Source of the DNA: Clostridiaceae bacterium HFYG-1003
GTDB lineage: Bacteria; Bacillota; Clostridia; Clostridiales; Clostridiaceae
Direction of reading: 5' to 3'
DNA: 64,000 bases
Assembly: GCA_024579835.1 (NCBI GenBank)
Contig: CP102060.1
Location: 1-64,000 of the forward strand
Shown: positions 17,519 through 28,477 of the stretch, piece after piece
Layout of the letters: each line of letters begins with the position of its first letter
Numbering within the stretch: the first letter of the stretch is position 1
Notes under the pieces: generated by a model
What the model was told of the DNA's origin: nothing
The model's input: the letters and a program-made list of their open reading frames with translations, nothing else
Database searches by the model: none
Made by a program: the position numbers and the translations under genes

Positions 17519-20041
17519 TTATAAACTAAAGCCAAAGTCATCCGCGAAGGCTATATCCATAACGACGCCATGACGCAAGACTTCTATATCGTTTTTCTCA
17601 TCATAGGCTACCAAATAGTACTGTTTTGATTTGTCATACTGCTTGTTTTTGAAGTTGAACTTCAATCTGAAAATCCGCTTACTAGGATCATTATCCTTTT
17701 TGTCTGCAATATATATGCACTCATTGGAGATTTTTTCATTATCTTCAGAAATGAAGTACACCTTATAGCTGGTCTCTTTGATCACATCACTAACTGGCTC
17801 AGACTGGATGAAGTCCAGAGAAGAAATCAGGTTCGTGATCTTTTGGACCATGCTGACCAGCACAATCTGTGCCGGTCGCGTTTCTGCGTGACCTTTTTCA
17901 ACTTTGACATCAATAACCGGAACAAGCATCTCCTGAGGAGAAGAACCGCCATGAACATAGTTCTGGCCGCCACCAGTGACCTTGAATACATTGGAGCTCA
18001 CTGGAACAGAAACCCACTTGGTGTCTTTGTTCCCAAGGATCTTATCCATGGAGTAAGATGTGATTCCGTCGTCTTCCAGCGCGTCTTGTGCAACGATAAA
18101 GCGACGATTGATAAAGGCGTCTTTGTCGGCCACATGGATGATCTTGTCGGTTTCCTGCAGCTTGTCTCGTTTGTATATGAATCCATGATCTGAAGTAACG
18201 ATGAAGTGCAGGGTGTTGGCATTGGTTGAGATGCGCTTGATCATGGTAAAGACTTCATCAACGGCTTCGTAGCAGGCAGTGAAGACCTCATTTTCCGTGC
18301 TCAGTTTATCCCCACGGGCATCAATCTGGTTGTGATAGACATAGACCACGTCCATCCCTGTAAAGACTTCCCGTAGTTCCATCTTCTTCATCAGTTTCAG
18401 ATCATCAAATTGGATACATCTGCTATTAGGCGTATAGGAATTGAGTATTACCTCTCTCTGCTTGAGAGAATCGCATGGCATGCCATCAACCAGGACCTTG
18501 TTCTCCTGAGTCAACTCCAGGCTCTTATGTGGCAGCAGAGCACCCATACCAAGTCGTGTATAGGAAGGGAGAATGCTCATCATTGACTCCAGCTTTGGTG
18601 TGCATTTCTCGTCATCTTCTAGTTTGTCAAATAATGACTGCCCAACTTCATAACGCATCGCATCAGAGATGATCACCACCACGCGATCCTTGCTGGATTG
18701 AATGTATTTGCTGTAAAAATTCCGTTGAAGAAGCATGGAAGAGGAAGGGTCTGCTTTCTTGAGACCCACATTCCAGTTATAGACGCTCTTAGCTAGGAAC
18801 TCATTGGTGTAGATATTCTCCACAAGATCCCGAATTTTTTCTAAATGGCTGTTCTCGTTCAGCTGATCGTAGTTATAGTAAAACTTCCGATACTGCTGAT
18901 CGATCTGATAGTCGTTAGTAGTGTATTGCTTGACGATGTCTTTTAGGTCATCTCGGCTTTGATAACTTGCTGCCGCTATAACATAAGAAGCGCTTTCAAG
19001 CATGTGGTATTCGGACCGATACCGATCTCCAAAATGTCTTTTGCGGCGATCCTTACAGATCTCAGAAATAGACTTACCTGAAAGCTTAGCTCCAAGATCT
19101 TCATTCAGAAGGCGCTCGGTGATCCATTTAATGAATACAAGATCAATGGCTTTAAAAGTGTCGCATTGAATCAATAATTCTGGATTGTAGGACTCCAGTG
19201 TAGTCTTAGCCTGAAGATTTCTGGCCACATAATCGGACAATTCATCATACCGCTCTCGGTATAAGACGTTGTTCATCAGGTTATCTAAAAATGCGATAAT
19301 ATTGCCGGATTTGTAGGAGACAAAGCTTTTCCATGCAGGGGGAAGTTCACCCTGAAGATATCTTTGGGTATAGGTTACGAACATGGTTAACACAAGCTTT
19401 TCCAACGTTGGCTTAACATCGGTATAGCCGAACTGTTCTTCACAAAGGCGCCAAAAGGCGTCCAGGAGGCCATATTTATCAAATTCCTCCAGAAATTTAT
19501 TCTCTTCAAGGTCTCCATCGGTCAAAACGACACGGACAACCTCATCGAAAAACGCAATTCTCGTCTTGCAAAGAACGCTCATGAGAGCCACTTCGATACT
19601 TTCCTTGGTAAAATTCTCAAGTTCGAGATCGTAGAACTTTTGAGTCCGATCCTTCGCGCCGAAGAACTTGATATATTTCTGAATGACCGGCTTATACTTC
19701 TGGTCAATCCCAAGATCCACAGTCAGAAGTGACGCTCTATCAGCAAAGAATTGTCTCGAGTAGAGGAGGATGTCTTCCAAATGGTTGTCCCTTACCTGAG
19801 GACGCGGAAAGGGGGCATAGATCAAGTAATTGTTTGTTCTATCAATCCGTTCTAAAAAGTGTTTGGTATAAAACTGGTTGTCTTTTTCGAGATGATAGAT
19901 CTTGGCGTTCGATAACTCCAATGAATCTACATCTTCAACAAATTCAGCCTTGTCATCGTACCAGAAGACAAGCTTTCGAGTGTTTCCAACAAACTCATGA
20001 TTGAGCTTATCCGTTATTTGTTTTAAATTTAGTTCCGCCAT
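17519..20041 (-). CDS. pglZ: BREX phosphatase-like protein PglZ (type A)
   Basis: 840 residues. The alkaline-phosphatase-superfamily PglZ domain holds VVVIISDAMRYEV (SDAMRYE at 460-466) and FIVTSDHGF (SDHGF at 617-621), the two metal-binding motifs of the family. The N-terminal half is helical and typical of type A PglZ. Core component of every BREX type, thought to work with the methyltransferase complex. It follows pglX by 17 bp. Confidence 0.95.
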   Translation of the reverse strand: MAELNLKQITDKLNHEFVGNTRKLVFWYDDKAEFVEDVDSLELSNAKIYHLEKDNQFYTKHFLERIDRTNNYLIYAPFPRPQVRDNHLEDILLYSRQFFADRASLLTVDLGIDQKYKPVIQKYIKFFGAKDRTQKFYDLELENFTKESIEVALMSVLCKTRIAFFDEVVRVVLTDGDLEENKFLEEFDKYGLLDAFWRLCEEQFGYTDVKPTLEKLVLTMFVTYTQRYLQGELPPAWKSFVSYKSGNIIAFLDNLMNNVLYRERYDELSDYVARNLQAKTTLESYNPELLIQCDTFKAIDLVFIKWITERLLNEDLGAKLSGKSISEICKDRRKRHFGDRYRSEYHMLESASYVIAAASYQSRDDLKDIVKQYTTNDYQIDQQYRKFYYNYDQLNENSHLEKIRDLVENIYTNEFLAKSVYNWNVGLKKADPSSSMLLQRNFYSKYIQSSKDRVVVIISDAMRYEVGQSLFDKLEDDEKCTPKLESMMSILPSYTRLGMGALLPHKSLELTQENKVLVDGMPCDSLKQREVILNSYTPNSRCIQFDDLKLMKKMELREVFTGMDVVYVYHNQIDARGDKLSTENEVFTACYEAVDEVFTMIKRISTNANTLHFIVTSDHGFIYKRDKLQETDKIIHVADKDAFINRRFIVAQDALEDDGITSYSMDKILGNKDTKWVSVPVSSNVFKVTGGGQNYVHGGSSPQEMLVPVIDVKVEKGHAETRPAQIVLVSMVQKITNLISSLDFIQSEPVSDVIKETSYKVYFISEDNEKISNECIYIADKKDNDPSKRIFRLKFNFKNKQYDKSKQYYLVAYDEKNDIEVLRHGVVMDIAFADDFGFSL

Positions 20042-20058
20042 CCCAGACCCTCCTTTCG

Positions 20059-23000
20059 TCAGATTTTTGCCAACACATCAAGCTTCTTGCCATCTCGATC
20101 GGTCTGAACTTTTTCGTAGTTGATTTTCACACCATCATCTAAATCAATCGATGTCCGCGCTAAAGCAAGATGAGCAATTTTCTCATCGTATTCTTTAGTC
20201 TCCTGAAGTTGCTTAATCAGTTTCTCTTTACGTTTTGTTGCTGCAGCTACTTCCCGGGCATCTTTACTAATTTCGATGGCGTCCTGCATCCTTGCAATTT
20301 CATTTTCATAAATTCGTTGCACCCTATGAAGATAATCAATTCGAAGATTACCAATTGTATTTTCATCGTATCGATGCATATAAACTAGGCCCTTAAAACC
20401 ATTCTGCTTGCCACTATCAAATAGCCAGTAGATTGGTCTTTTCTGATATATCTTGCAATGATCCTTAAAAAACTCTTTAACAAAATAATTTCTAATGACT
20501 TCACGAGAACTGTTTCCATTATTATCTAAGGCAGTGGCGATAAAATTGAGGTTATTTTCTAGCGTATCTTCGCCAAAAACTTTTTTTACAAACTTAATAA
20601 ATAATCCAATTATATCATCCTTAAAATATTCCTCATCGGTAATCGGGAGTATATTGTCTTTGTCTGGAATAAAAGAATAATATTTACTGTCATCCCACTC
20701 TCCACCGGCATATGCTAATCCGTCAGTATCTAGACTATATCTTCCAAACAAACAACCGACTGCATATGAAATAAATGATCTGACATCTCTCTTTAAATCA
20801 GCACGTCGTACTGTAACATCATCTTCGCATACATCTGAAGTCACCTCATCATGTAATCCATATAAGTTAATAAAAAGGCTGTTCAGTTCTTCTTCATTTT
20901 CTTTCATCTTAATAAATCGATGATAACTTTCATTTTTCCAATTCTCATATGCAGAGTATATAGTTAATCCATTTACTAGTGGATGTTTTCTAAAATCCCA
21001 GCTAATTTCAAAGCTGTCCCAATCACTTTTAGAAAGCTCTATGTTTAAATCAACAATTTCACGTACCTTATCAACCAACACAGGATCAATTTTAATAGGC
21101 AAGTCAGCAACATTACCCTTTTGAAAATTCATTGTCGGATTTAAGGCCGAGAGATAATGAAATGCAGTATTTGAATTCAGAAATCCTAAGTAAAATTTGA
21201 CGTATTTTGTGTTAGTTATAGATGCAAAACTACCACCTGCATCATATAAGAATCCTTTTTGAGTATATCTAGCTGAAAACCGATATGAGGATAAGGAATT
21301 CCAGCATATATTCTCCTTGAATATGTATTCTAAATTGAAAGCATGTGCAGGGATTTTCCCATTTTCATCCTTGTATGTACGCATAAATTCTCCATCATTA
21401 TGCCAATTAACAACACAATCATTATTTCCATACCATCGTCTGAATTCTCCCCCTTTACTATATGGAAACCAAGTCGCTGAGGTCATAACTGCTTCTTCTC
21501 TTGAAGCACAACTAAATGCTGATTTATTATTAGCAACTTCATGCCATAGCCTAACAAAAATTTCATTATTGCCAGTTATCATACCTGCTCGTGTTGTATT
21601 TATATCTCCGAATTTTTTGGAAGTATCGTAAATTCTGGATGCTTTCTCCGATAGCCAGTAAGACAACGGTGTTCCTGGTATAACTTCGAAGTTCTTTTTT
21701 GTTGAATAAAAGATATCCCGTTTATTTAAATAAGCAGTTTCTTTTTCAGATTGGCTTCCATAACTTAATAGTTTGCAAAATGTTGAAATATAATTCTTTG
21801 TCAGTGCCTTTCTTAGTATAAATGAAGTTGTTTGAACAACCTCACCTCCAATTTCTTCAAATGCTCTTGCTCCTAAATGAGCCATGTTCATAATGTCATT
21901 TCGCAGAGTCTTTAATCTTAAATTCTCCAAACTGGATAAAAACATCCACGAATGCTGTGTTATCATAGATTGAAAACAATTCGGTTTTGTAAATGCATTA
22001 CATCGTTCTATAAATACAGCGAATAAATCAACTTTTGAGTCTTTGTAGTTATTCTGTATATACTCAGATAACTGTTTACTCATACCCTTATTGCTCATAT
22101 AAGGGGGATTGGTTACAACTATGTCATACTTGCGAGCCAAGACTTCACCAATTTCAATTAACAAACGTAATTGTTCTCTTGTTACTTCAATACCTATCGT
22201 ATCTAGCGACATTTGTCCTTCTGCGTCAATTATTTTAATAAAATTTCGTAGAAGCTGCCAATTGAAGTTTTCAACGCTAATGATAGATCCGAATTCCTTC
22301 GCATCCGTTAAACAATCTAGAAGACTCCGCATCTGAAGTAAGGCGGTGTTTTTTTCTATGGTACTCAAACCAGCCCCAAAGTACTTCAGCTGGCTTCTGT
22401 CTATGTCATTACTCTCTTTTATGGCATATAAATGGCAGATCGTTTCTCCATTTAGGATCCTTCTGTTATATTGTCGTGCTTTCATCATTACTGCAAAATA
22501 AGCTAGCTGATAGGCGCGATTATCAATATCTAAACCATAAAGATTTTTTTCTATAATGTTTTTAGCAGCATCACGTTGGCTATATCCGTGACTTTCATAT
22601 ATTTGCATCAGAACATCAAATGCGTATACCAAAATATGCCCACTACCCATTGCTGGATCAATGACCTTAATGTCTTCGGGTTTTATGGCCTTATATTCTT
22701 CTCTAATTTTATCTAACTCGTTTTGAACATCGTCTTCCTGTTCGGCTTCATCCATGAAATATTTCCAAATTGCTTTCAACTCATCGTTGGGATGGCCTTC
22801 AAGCCATAAGCGTCCAAGACTATTCTCAACCATGTAGCGAACAATCCAATCAGGTGTAAATAGCTGTGTTGCTGCAGGAATTCGCTCTTTCGTTATTTTG
22901 ACATTCTTCTTTAATAGAGCAAAAGTTTCATCCTTGGGCTCAGTATTGTAATATTGATAAAGCCATCCTATAATTTCAACCTGTCCCTCTTTGGATACAT

Positions 23001-23655
23001 TGAAATCACCTTCATCGATATCATTAACCAGGTGATATATAACGCCTTCTTTGTCTGTGAATGAGACATTAAGAAGCAATTCAGTATAGTCACTTGTTTT
23101 TTCAAACAGCTCAGGCAGATTAGCATTTAGAGCATTGCATTGTTTAATGAAAAGCATTCGAAAGAGTTCATCCAGCTTGTTTTCATGTTTCAGCTGAATG
23201 ATTCTATCTTTTTCATAAGCAGAATAATCAAGACTTGCTTCCAAAGCAAGGGTAACTAGATCCGGCTCCGCCTTTCCGTTGCTTTCAGAAGAAAGGACAC
23301 GAATACGTGTTGGTAAATAGTCATTTACTTCCATAAAGCGGATGGCTATTAATCGATTGAACCAAGTATAGGCGACTTCTTCAATGACATTCTTATATGC
23401 TGTGGCATAATCACTTTGCGTGGCTTTCCTTTCTATTTCCTCAACCAATTTCTTACGTTGCTGGATTTCTATGCCAGTTATAGAGCTTGGCTCTTTGGTT
23501 CCAATATCAAAAAACTGAACCGTCTGAGTAGACTGCGGAAGCGGACTTTTAATCCCTTTTTCTGTAATCCCCAAAAGACCCGCTTTATAGCTGATGTCAG
23601 CAATGAGCTTATTTCTCGCCCATATCGCAAAATTCTTGATCGCTGTCTTATTCAT
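20059..23655 (-). CDS. pglX: BREX-1 adenine-specific DNA methyltransferase PglX
   Basis: 1,198 residues, standard for type I PglX. The SAM-binding motif DPAMGSGHIL starts at 333 and the N6-adenine catalytic motif NPPY lies at 516-519 in YDIVVTNPPYMSNKG. The large C-terminal half would hold target recognition. It methylates the BREX site on host DNA so that self is spared. The target sequence cannot be read from the gene. No homopolymer tract suggesting phase variation was seen, and the frame is intact. Confidence 0.96.
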   Translation of the reverse strand: MNKTAIKNFAIWARNKLIADISYKAGLLGITEKGIKSPLPQSTQTVQFFDIGTKEPSSITGIEIQQRKKLVEEIERKATQSDYATAYKNVIEEVAYTWFNRLIAIRFMEVNDYLPTRIRVLSSESNGKAEPDLVTLALEASLDYSAYEKDRIIQLKHENKLDELFRMLFIKQCNALNANLPELFEKTSDYTELLLNVSFTDKEGVIYHLVNDIDEGDFNVSKEGQVEIIGWLYQYYNTEPKDETFALLKKNVKITKERIPAATQLFTPDWIVRYMVENSLGRLWLEGHPNDELKAIWKYFMDEAEQEDDVQNELDKIREEYKAIKPEDIKVIDPAMGSGHILVYAFDVLMQIYESHGYSQRDAAKNIIEKNLYGLDIDNRAYQLAYFAVMMKARQYNRRILNGETICHLYAIKESNDIDRSQLKYFGAGLSTIEKNTALLQMRSLLDCLTDAKEFGSIISVENFNWQLLRNFIKIIDAEGQMSLDTIGIEVTREQLRLLIEIGEVLARKYDIVVTNPPYMSNKGMSKQLSEYIQNNYKDSKVDLFAVFIERCNAFTKPNCFQSMITQHSWMFLSSLENLRLKTLRNDIMNMAHLGARAFEEIGGEVVQTTSFILRKALTKNYISTFCKLLSYGSQSEKETAYLNKRDIFYSTKKNFEVIPGTPLSYWLSEKASRIYDTSKKFGDINTTRAGMITGNNEIFVRLWHEVANNKSAFSCASREEAVMTSATWFPYSKGGEFRRWYGNNDCVVNWHNDGEFMRTYKDENGKIPAHAFNLEYIFKENICWNSLSSYRFSARYTQKGFLYDAGGSFASITNTKYVKFYLGFLNSNTAFHYLSALNPTMNFQKGNVADLPIKIDPVLVDKVREIVDLNIELSKSDWDSFEISWDFRKHPLVNGLTIYSAYENWKNESYHRFIKMKENEEELNSLFINLYGLHDEVTSDVCEDDVTVRRADLKRDVRSFISYAVGCLFGRYSLDTDGLAYAGGEWDDSKYYSFIPDKDNILPITDEEYFKDDIIGLFIKFVKKVFGEDTLENNLNFIATALDNNGNSSREVIRNYFVKEFFKDHCKIYQKRPIYWLFDSGKQNGFKGLVYMHRYDENTIGNLRIDYLHRVQRIYENEIARMQDAIEISKDAREVAAATKRKEKLIKQLQETKEYDEKIAHLALARTSIDLDDGVKINYEKVQTDRDGKKLDVLAKI

Positions 23656-23666
23656 GTGTATCCCCC

Positions 23667-26600
23667 TTAGAACTCAATGTTAATGATAGTATCTTGTTCG
23701 AGCTCTTTCATGATTTGTTCTCGTAGTTCGCTGATGTATTTATCAAGATCCTGCGCGGATTCTATCTGCCAAGATGAAGTCAAGCTAACATTCTTTATGC
23801 TGATGCTCTTCTGTTTTTTGACTGGCTTTGGATCACCACCATCATTACCATAAGGCGGCGAATCTTCAGCAATCTTTTCATCTTTCTTAGCCATCTCATT
23901 AAGTAGCCGCACTTTAAGCGCATCCGCTTCAATCTTTACATTCTGAAGTGTTGCCACATTATTGCAGGTGGTCGCTTTATCATGGATCTCTCTAAAAAGC
24001 TTGAAGTATCTATCATTCAATTCATCTTTGTATTTCTTGGTATTTAAGACTTCAAATACTCGAACCTTAGCATCCTCAATTGACTTGAGTATTGGAGCCT
24101 CCATTTGAGTCAATACTGCCATGTAGGCATCTCTGAATTGACTTAATAGATCGGGCAGTTTTGGAATATCGCTGTAGGGCATATCCTTTTTCAGAATTGC
24201 CTTGATTTCCCGGACTGTTTCCTCAACCTTATCGTCTACAATGAAGGTCTTGCTGTCATCGTAGATTTTCATCATCTTTAAGGCATCTTCAAAGATTTTC
24301 TTTTGCTCACCCGTAAAGAATGCTTTGACTGGTTCAAAATCCTCAGCAAAATCCAAGAAGTCGTCACGGTCTGAATAAATCTTCTTGAAGAATTCAGATG
24401 GGGATTGGATCTGGATGATTGCTCTTAAAAGTCCTTTGCCAGAAACGACAGTTTTCTTCCCCGGGAAGCTATGGTTGTTAAACATGATTTCAATCTTTTC
24501 CAACTCGGTTTCAAGGCTGTTGCTGTAGCTTTGGAAAGACTGCATCATGGAATCATCATCATCATTGACGCTGGAAACCCCGAAGAGTTCTTTCATGACT
24601 TCACGGACGGCCTTCTTTTCTTCGATGCCAGCCTGCTGACGTCTCTCTGTCAGAAGTTTTTCTACATATTCCTTCTTGGTGATGTAGCGGATGATTTCAT
24701 CTTCGGACTTATTAAGAAGGGTAACTGCCGCGCCATTGACAGTCAGTGCGATGTCTCCATTTTTAAACAGTTTCGCTACGAGCCATTCCACATCATCTTC
24801 CACAAATCCATATGGAGCTTTCATGAACCGGTCCATCAGACTCTTCATTGAAGTCTTGGTGTGCATAGAGGAATTCGTTGCGATAAAGCTCAATACATCA
24901 TGGATCGCATGAGCATTTGCTTCCTTGCCGCCTTCCAGGGCAAAGGACTGCTGATTAGATGTTTTGAAAAGCGCTCGAATATTAGCTTCGTTCATGGCAA
25001 CATCAATGTATGAAAGCTTATGATAGACGGTGGAGACCAGTCGCCCCAACGCATCATTGATACGGGCGGAAACCTCTTTCGCGCTAATTTGAGCCCGATC
25101 GCCGTTGACGTAGATCGCTGCATTCTTCATAGATTCCTGCAAGAATAATTTGGCATTTCCATTTCTCTCGCGCATTTCAATCCGCTTGGCTTCTTTGATC
25201 TGCTCAAATTTTGCCAGCTTATTGGATGTTGTCAGTCTTAAGTACTTCTCTATCTTAAGAGCACTTCTAAGCTCATTAAGGAACGCTGAATCATTTGGGA
25301 GTACTACCAATACTTCCTTGCCCTGGCCGGACATCATACGAAGTGTTACATCATCATCCCCATACTCAGAGCTTGGCGTCAGAATGCGAACACCAATGTC
25401 ATTGTTCTGATTGGACTTATAAGGACGATCATCTACGATCTGATTAAAGGCAAAATTATAGCGACCATTGTGTTCCGGATATCGATATTTCTTGTCGCTA
25501 AAGATGTCCTCAAATATGATCTCTGAGGCTTTGCTGATTACTTCAGCCATTTCAACATTCTGGTTTTCGATTTCGCGATTGATTTCCTGCTCTTCGTCAG
25601 TGAGGAAGACATAGTTGTCCCCATTCTTCTGGACAAGCATCTGACGAACCAGTATCTTCAATGCTTCTTCGACGCGCTTCTTCAAGGCAATACGATCTGT
25701 ATCGATATCGGAGATCATCAAACTGGTAATGTTATCGACATTTGCGGTGATCTCTTTGACGTACTTGATCATAAAGAGTGTCTTCAGAACATTGACATTA
25801 AAATTGTCTTCTTCGTTGTCGGGGTTGATATAGCTGTTATCAGCTGCCCTAGAAATAACGCCTTTGTGGCTGTGGTCCAGGAACTGATGGAGTGCATCAT
25901 AGAAAACGTTGAAGGGAATCAGCGCACCATGCTCACGATCCATGAGCTTCATGGCAGATTCCTTGAACAAAGCGATCATGGAACGCTCGCCTTCGGACAA
26001 GTGTTTACCGGAAGCACCATGGGTACGGATTGAAGTTAGTACACTGGCTAATAAATTGAACTGATAGGGTACGAAGGGATAGACCAAGGCAAAATCATGT
26101 TCGTTGGCATAGAGCTTTTTCTCCACACCATCATTAAAAACGATCAGGTTCTTAATGATGGTGGATTTCTGCTCGTAAAGCAGCCGCAGTGTCTGCTCGG
26201 CAGTGGTTGACTTGTCCAGGATTCTTTTCTTGATGACTTCGTCTACATTGGCAGACGACAAGGAGAGACGTGTGTCAAAACGCCCCTGGATTTTCGAAAA
26301 ATCTTTGCCCTTCACTTCAGTTATAGAGTCAATATCCTGCTGACTAGTTACAACAACCCACACTTTTCCATGGCAATAGGTTCCCAAGTCCTCTGTGACA
26401 GTTTGTAAATTTAGCATAAGTTCACTGTCATTACCTATATACTGTCCAATTTCATCAACCAAGAATACTAAATGTTGGTTTTGACCATTGTTGTCCAAAT
26501 GCTCTTTGACCATTTTCGCAAAGTCTTCGATACTAATTTGGTATGGCTCTATGGCTTTTTCGCACCAGTTGCGAGCAGCAGCTTCGCTCATGAATCCCAT

Positions 26601-27251
26601 GTCTTCCAGAACGTCGACAATGGTATCCTGGATGAAATCAAACTTGTTTCTGGAATCGATCCAGGGCTTGCCAAACTCATCTTCAAATTTCTCTTTGAAT
26701 TCGTCATAATGACCTTGCTCCGTGAGCTGTCGTTCCAGATCTGCCAGGGCAGGAATCGATCCGCAGAAGCCCTGCATTTCGTTGAACACTTTAAGAAACA
26801 CCGATACAATAGCATCCTTCGATTTTTTACCTACCACTTCACTCTTGGAGTCAATGTTGAAAAGCACTACATCTGTTGGTACACTCGCCGCCAGTTTCAT
26901 GTCCGCGAGGACCATGGGATCAATAATCTTCTTGTCATCTATGAAATAGTCAATGGCTTTCTTGCCGTTGACTTCCTTGTTTTCAAGTAAGTAAGATAAA
27001 ATCTTTAAGAAGTGGGATTTACCGCTTCCAAAGAAGCCGGAGATCCAGACACCCATTTTGTCAGTGTGCCCGTTGATTCCTTTTTTGTAACTGGCGAAGA
27101 AATCCGTAAAGTGCTTTTGCAGCTCTCTGGTGACCACATATTCTTCCAACTCTTGTTTGATATTCTCATCATCCGCCTGACCAACTTTGATGACACCTTT
27201 GATATCACGGTCAATGGGCTTTGCAAACATATCTTTGATAAACATTTTCAT
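23667..27251 (-). CDS. brxC: BREX ATPase BrxC
   Basis: 1,194 residues. The N-terminal region (IKDMFAKPIDRDIKGVIK) and Walker A GFFGSGKS at 72-79 match the DUF6079/BrxC family, and LVFLVDEIGQYIG supplies Walker B. Long helical stretches fill the C-terminal half. BrxC is a large P-loop ATPase essential for exclusion. It begins 4 bp after the brxB stop and ends 11 bp before pglX. Confidence 0.95.
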   Translation of the reverse strand: MKMFIKDMFAKPIDRDIKGVIKVGQADDENIKQELEEYVVTRELQKHFTDFFASYKKGINGHTDKMGVWISGFFGSGKSHFLKILSYLLENKEVNGKKAIDYFIDDKKIIDPMVLADMKLAASVPTDVVLFNIDSKSEVVGKKSKDAIVSVFLKVFNEMQGFCGSIPALADLERQLTEQGHYDEFKEKFEDEFGKPWIDSRNKFDFIQDTIVDVLEDMGFMSEAAARNWCEKAIEPYQISIEDFAKMVKEHLDNNGQNQHLVFLVDEIGQYIGNDSELMLNLQTVTEDLGTYCHGKVWVVVTSQQDIDSITEVKGKDFSKIQGRFDTRLSLSSANVDEVIKKRILDKSTTAEQTLRLLYEQKSTIIKNLIVFNDGVEKKLYANEHDFALVYPFVPYQFNLLASVLTSIRTHGASGKHLSEGERSMIALFKESAMKLMDREHGALIPFNVFYDALHQFLDHSHKGVISRAADNSYINPDNEEDNFNVNVLKTLFMIKYVKEITANVDNITSLMISDIDTDRIALKKRVEEALKILVRQMLVQKNGDNYVFLTDEEQEINREIENQNVEMAEVISKASEIIFEDIFSDKKYRYPEHNGRYNFAFNQIVDDRPYKSNQNNDIGVRILTPSSEYGDDDVTLRMMSGQGKEVLVVLPNDSAFLNELRSALKIEKYLRLTTSNKLAKFEQIKEAKRIEMRERNGNAKLFLQESMKNAAIYVNGDRAQISAKEVSARINDALGRLVSTVYHKLSYIDVAMNEANIRALFKTSNQQSFALEGGKEANAHAIHDVLSFIATNSSMHTKTSMKSLMDRFMKAPYGFVEDDVEWLVAKLFKNGDIALTVNGAAVTLLNKSEDEIIRYITKKEYVEKLLTERRQQAGIEEKKAVREVMKELFGVSSVNDDDDSMMQSFQSYSNSLETELEKIEIMFNNHSFPGKKTVVSGKGLLRAIIQIQSPSEFFKKIYSDRDDFLDFAEDFEPVKAFFTGEQKKIFEDALKMMKIYDDSKTFIVDDKVEETVREIKAILKKDMPYSDIPKLPDLLSQFRDAYMAVLTQMEAPILKSIEDAKVRVFEVLNTKKYKDELNDRYFKLFREIHDKATTCNNVATLQNVKIEADALKVRLLNEMAKKDEKIAEDSPPYGNDGGDPKPVKKQKSISIKNVSLTSSWQIESAQDLDKYISELREQIMKELEQDTIINIEF

Positions 27252-27255
27252 CCCC

Positions 27256-27837
27256 CTAATCTACCAGCTTGAAAGCTCTATAGTAGTTATCGTCTTTTAT
27301 TGTTGAGAAAAGGACCAGTTCCTGGCCATCATATTTTCCTGGATAAAACAGCACCACCGGTACACGATCCAGTGTCTGGTGCAGGTTATTCAGAACCTTA
27401 TGGGACCGCAGGATCGGATAGCACTTACCGATTCCCACAAGAAACACCACTGCATCCTCGGGTGTATGTTCCTGGATGTGCTTTACGATCAGGCTATCCG
27501 CATCATTGATTTTCAGAAGGTTTCCCACAGATTTAATGATCCGGTCGAATCCTTTTTTCTTTTCAAACTGATAGACCTGCTCCAGAAAACCTTCCTTTTC
27601 CAGGATATCGATGATGATGTCGTAAAGGTCGAACACTACCAGCTCGAATCCATCCGTACCCCGGGAGTTCTTGTTTTTCATATAAGCAACACGTTCTCTG
27701 ACAATAAGCTCTTTTTCTGCCGGGTAATCAAAGACGTAATAACCGACTTCGTTGCCTAAGCCCTTGTTTTGCCGGAAGCTTTCGCTTTTGATCAAGCGTT
27801 CGGCTATATCCAAACGTTCTTCCAAACTTGCCATCAT
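27256..27837 (-). CDS. brxB: BREX protein BrxB (DUF1788)
   Basis: 193 residues matching the DUF1788 family in length and in features such as NEVGYYVFDYP near the N-terminus and VPVVLFYPGKYDGQEL near the C-terminus. Small core BREX protein with no known catalytic activity, placed between brxA and brxC as in type I systems. Its ATG overlaps the brxA stop. Confidence 0.92.
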   Translation of the reverse strand: MMASLEERLDIAERLIKSESFRQNKGLGNEVGYYVFDYPAEKELIVRERVAYMKNKNSRGTDGFELVVFDLYDIIIDILEKEGFLEQVYQFEKKKGFDRIIKSVGNLLKINDADSLIVKHIQEHTPEDAVVFLVGIGKCYPILRSHKVLNNLHQTLDRVPVVLFYPGKYDGQELVLFSTIKDDNYYRAFKLVD

Positions 27838-28436
27838 CTCACCCCCGTCAACGCACGGAGTGTCATTTCCATGCCGCAGTCTTTGAGCTTTTGTTCCAGT
27901 GTACGATCGAGAATGGGCTTATTAATCTTTCTCGATCCAGTGGATCGCTCTAAAATGCCTGATTCCATCAAGACCGTTCGATAAATTGTCCCCAATCGCT
28001 TCAGGGTATAATCCGTCCACTTGGCAACGCGCTCATTCTGGACCTGCTTATCTTTAAAGAATATGCTGATGTCGCTGTCTGAGATTTCATCGATCCCAAT
28101 GATCAGTTTTTCACGGTAGACTTCATACATGAAGTCAAAAAACAGCGAATCACTCTCCATGATCGCGATCAGAGCGATAAGCTTCTGGTTTGAAACATCA
28201 CATTGTTCAAACAAACCATAGAAGCCTTGATCCAAGGCTTTAACCCGCGAGGACACAGTATTGAAAATCTGGATGGCTCTGGCTTCAGTGGGAGCCGAGA
28301 AAATATTTTCTTTTAGATTCAGTTTTTTTATTTCAGGTAAGGTTTTGCCTGCATTCAAAAGGCTGATCATTTTTTTATATTCTGAAAACCAAAATGGCAG
28401 TTTCACCATTCCGGCACTATATTCCTTTCTTGGCAT
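27834..28436 (-). CDS. brxA: BREX protein BrxA (DUF1819)
   Basis: 200 residues from the ATG at 28436, which has AGGAGG 7 bp upstream; the frame is open a little further to 28457. The motif YSAGMVKLPFWFSEYKKM is a DUF1819/BrxA hallmark. BrxA is a small DNA-binding NusB-like protein at the head of type I BREX operons. Confidence 0.92.
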   Translation of the reverse strand: MPRKEYSAGMVKLPFWFSEYKKMISLLNAGKTLPEIKKLNLKENIFSAPTEARAIQIFNTVSSRVKALDQGFYGLFEQCDVSNQKLIALIAIMESDSLFFDFMYEVYREKLIIGIDEISDSDISIFFKDKQVQNERVAKWTDYTLKRLGTIYRTVLMESGILERSTGSRKINKPILDRTLEQKLKDCGMEMTLRALTGVR

Positions 28437-28477
28437 TCCTGCGCCTCCTGACAACAAAATTTTGCTAAAGTAATAGC

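Noticed and set aside
20059-23655. Phase-variable pglX
   Set aside because: No long homopolymer, short repeat tract or inverted recombination site was seen in or before the gene, and the frame is intact.
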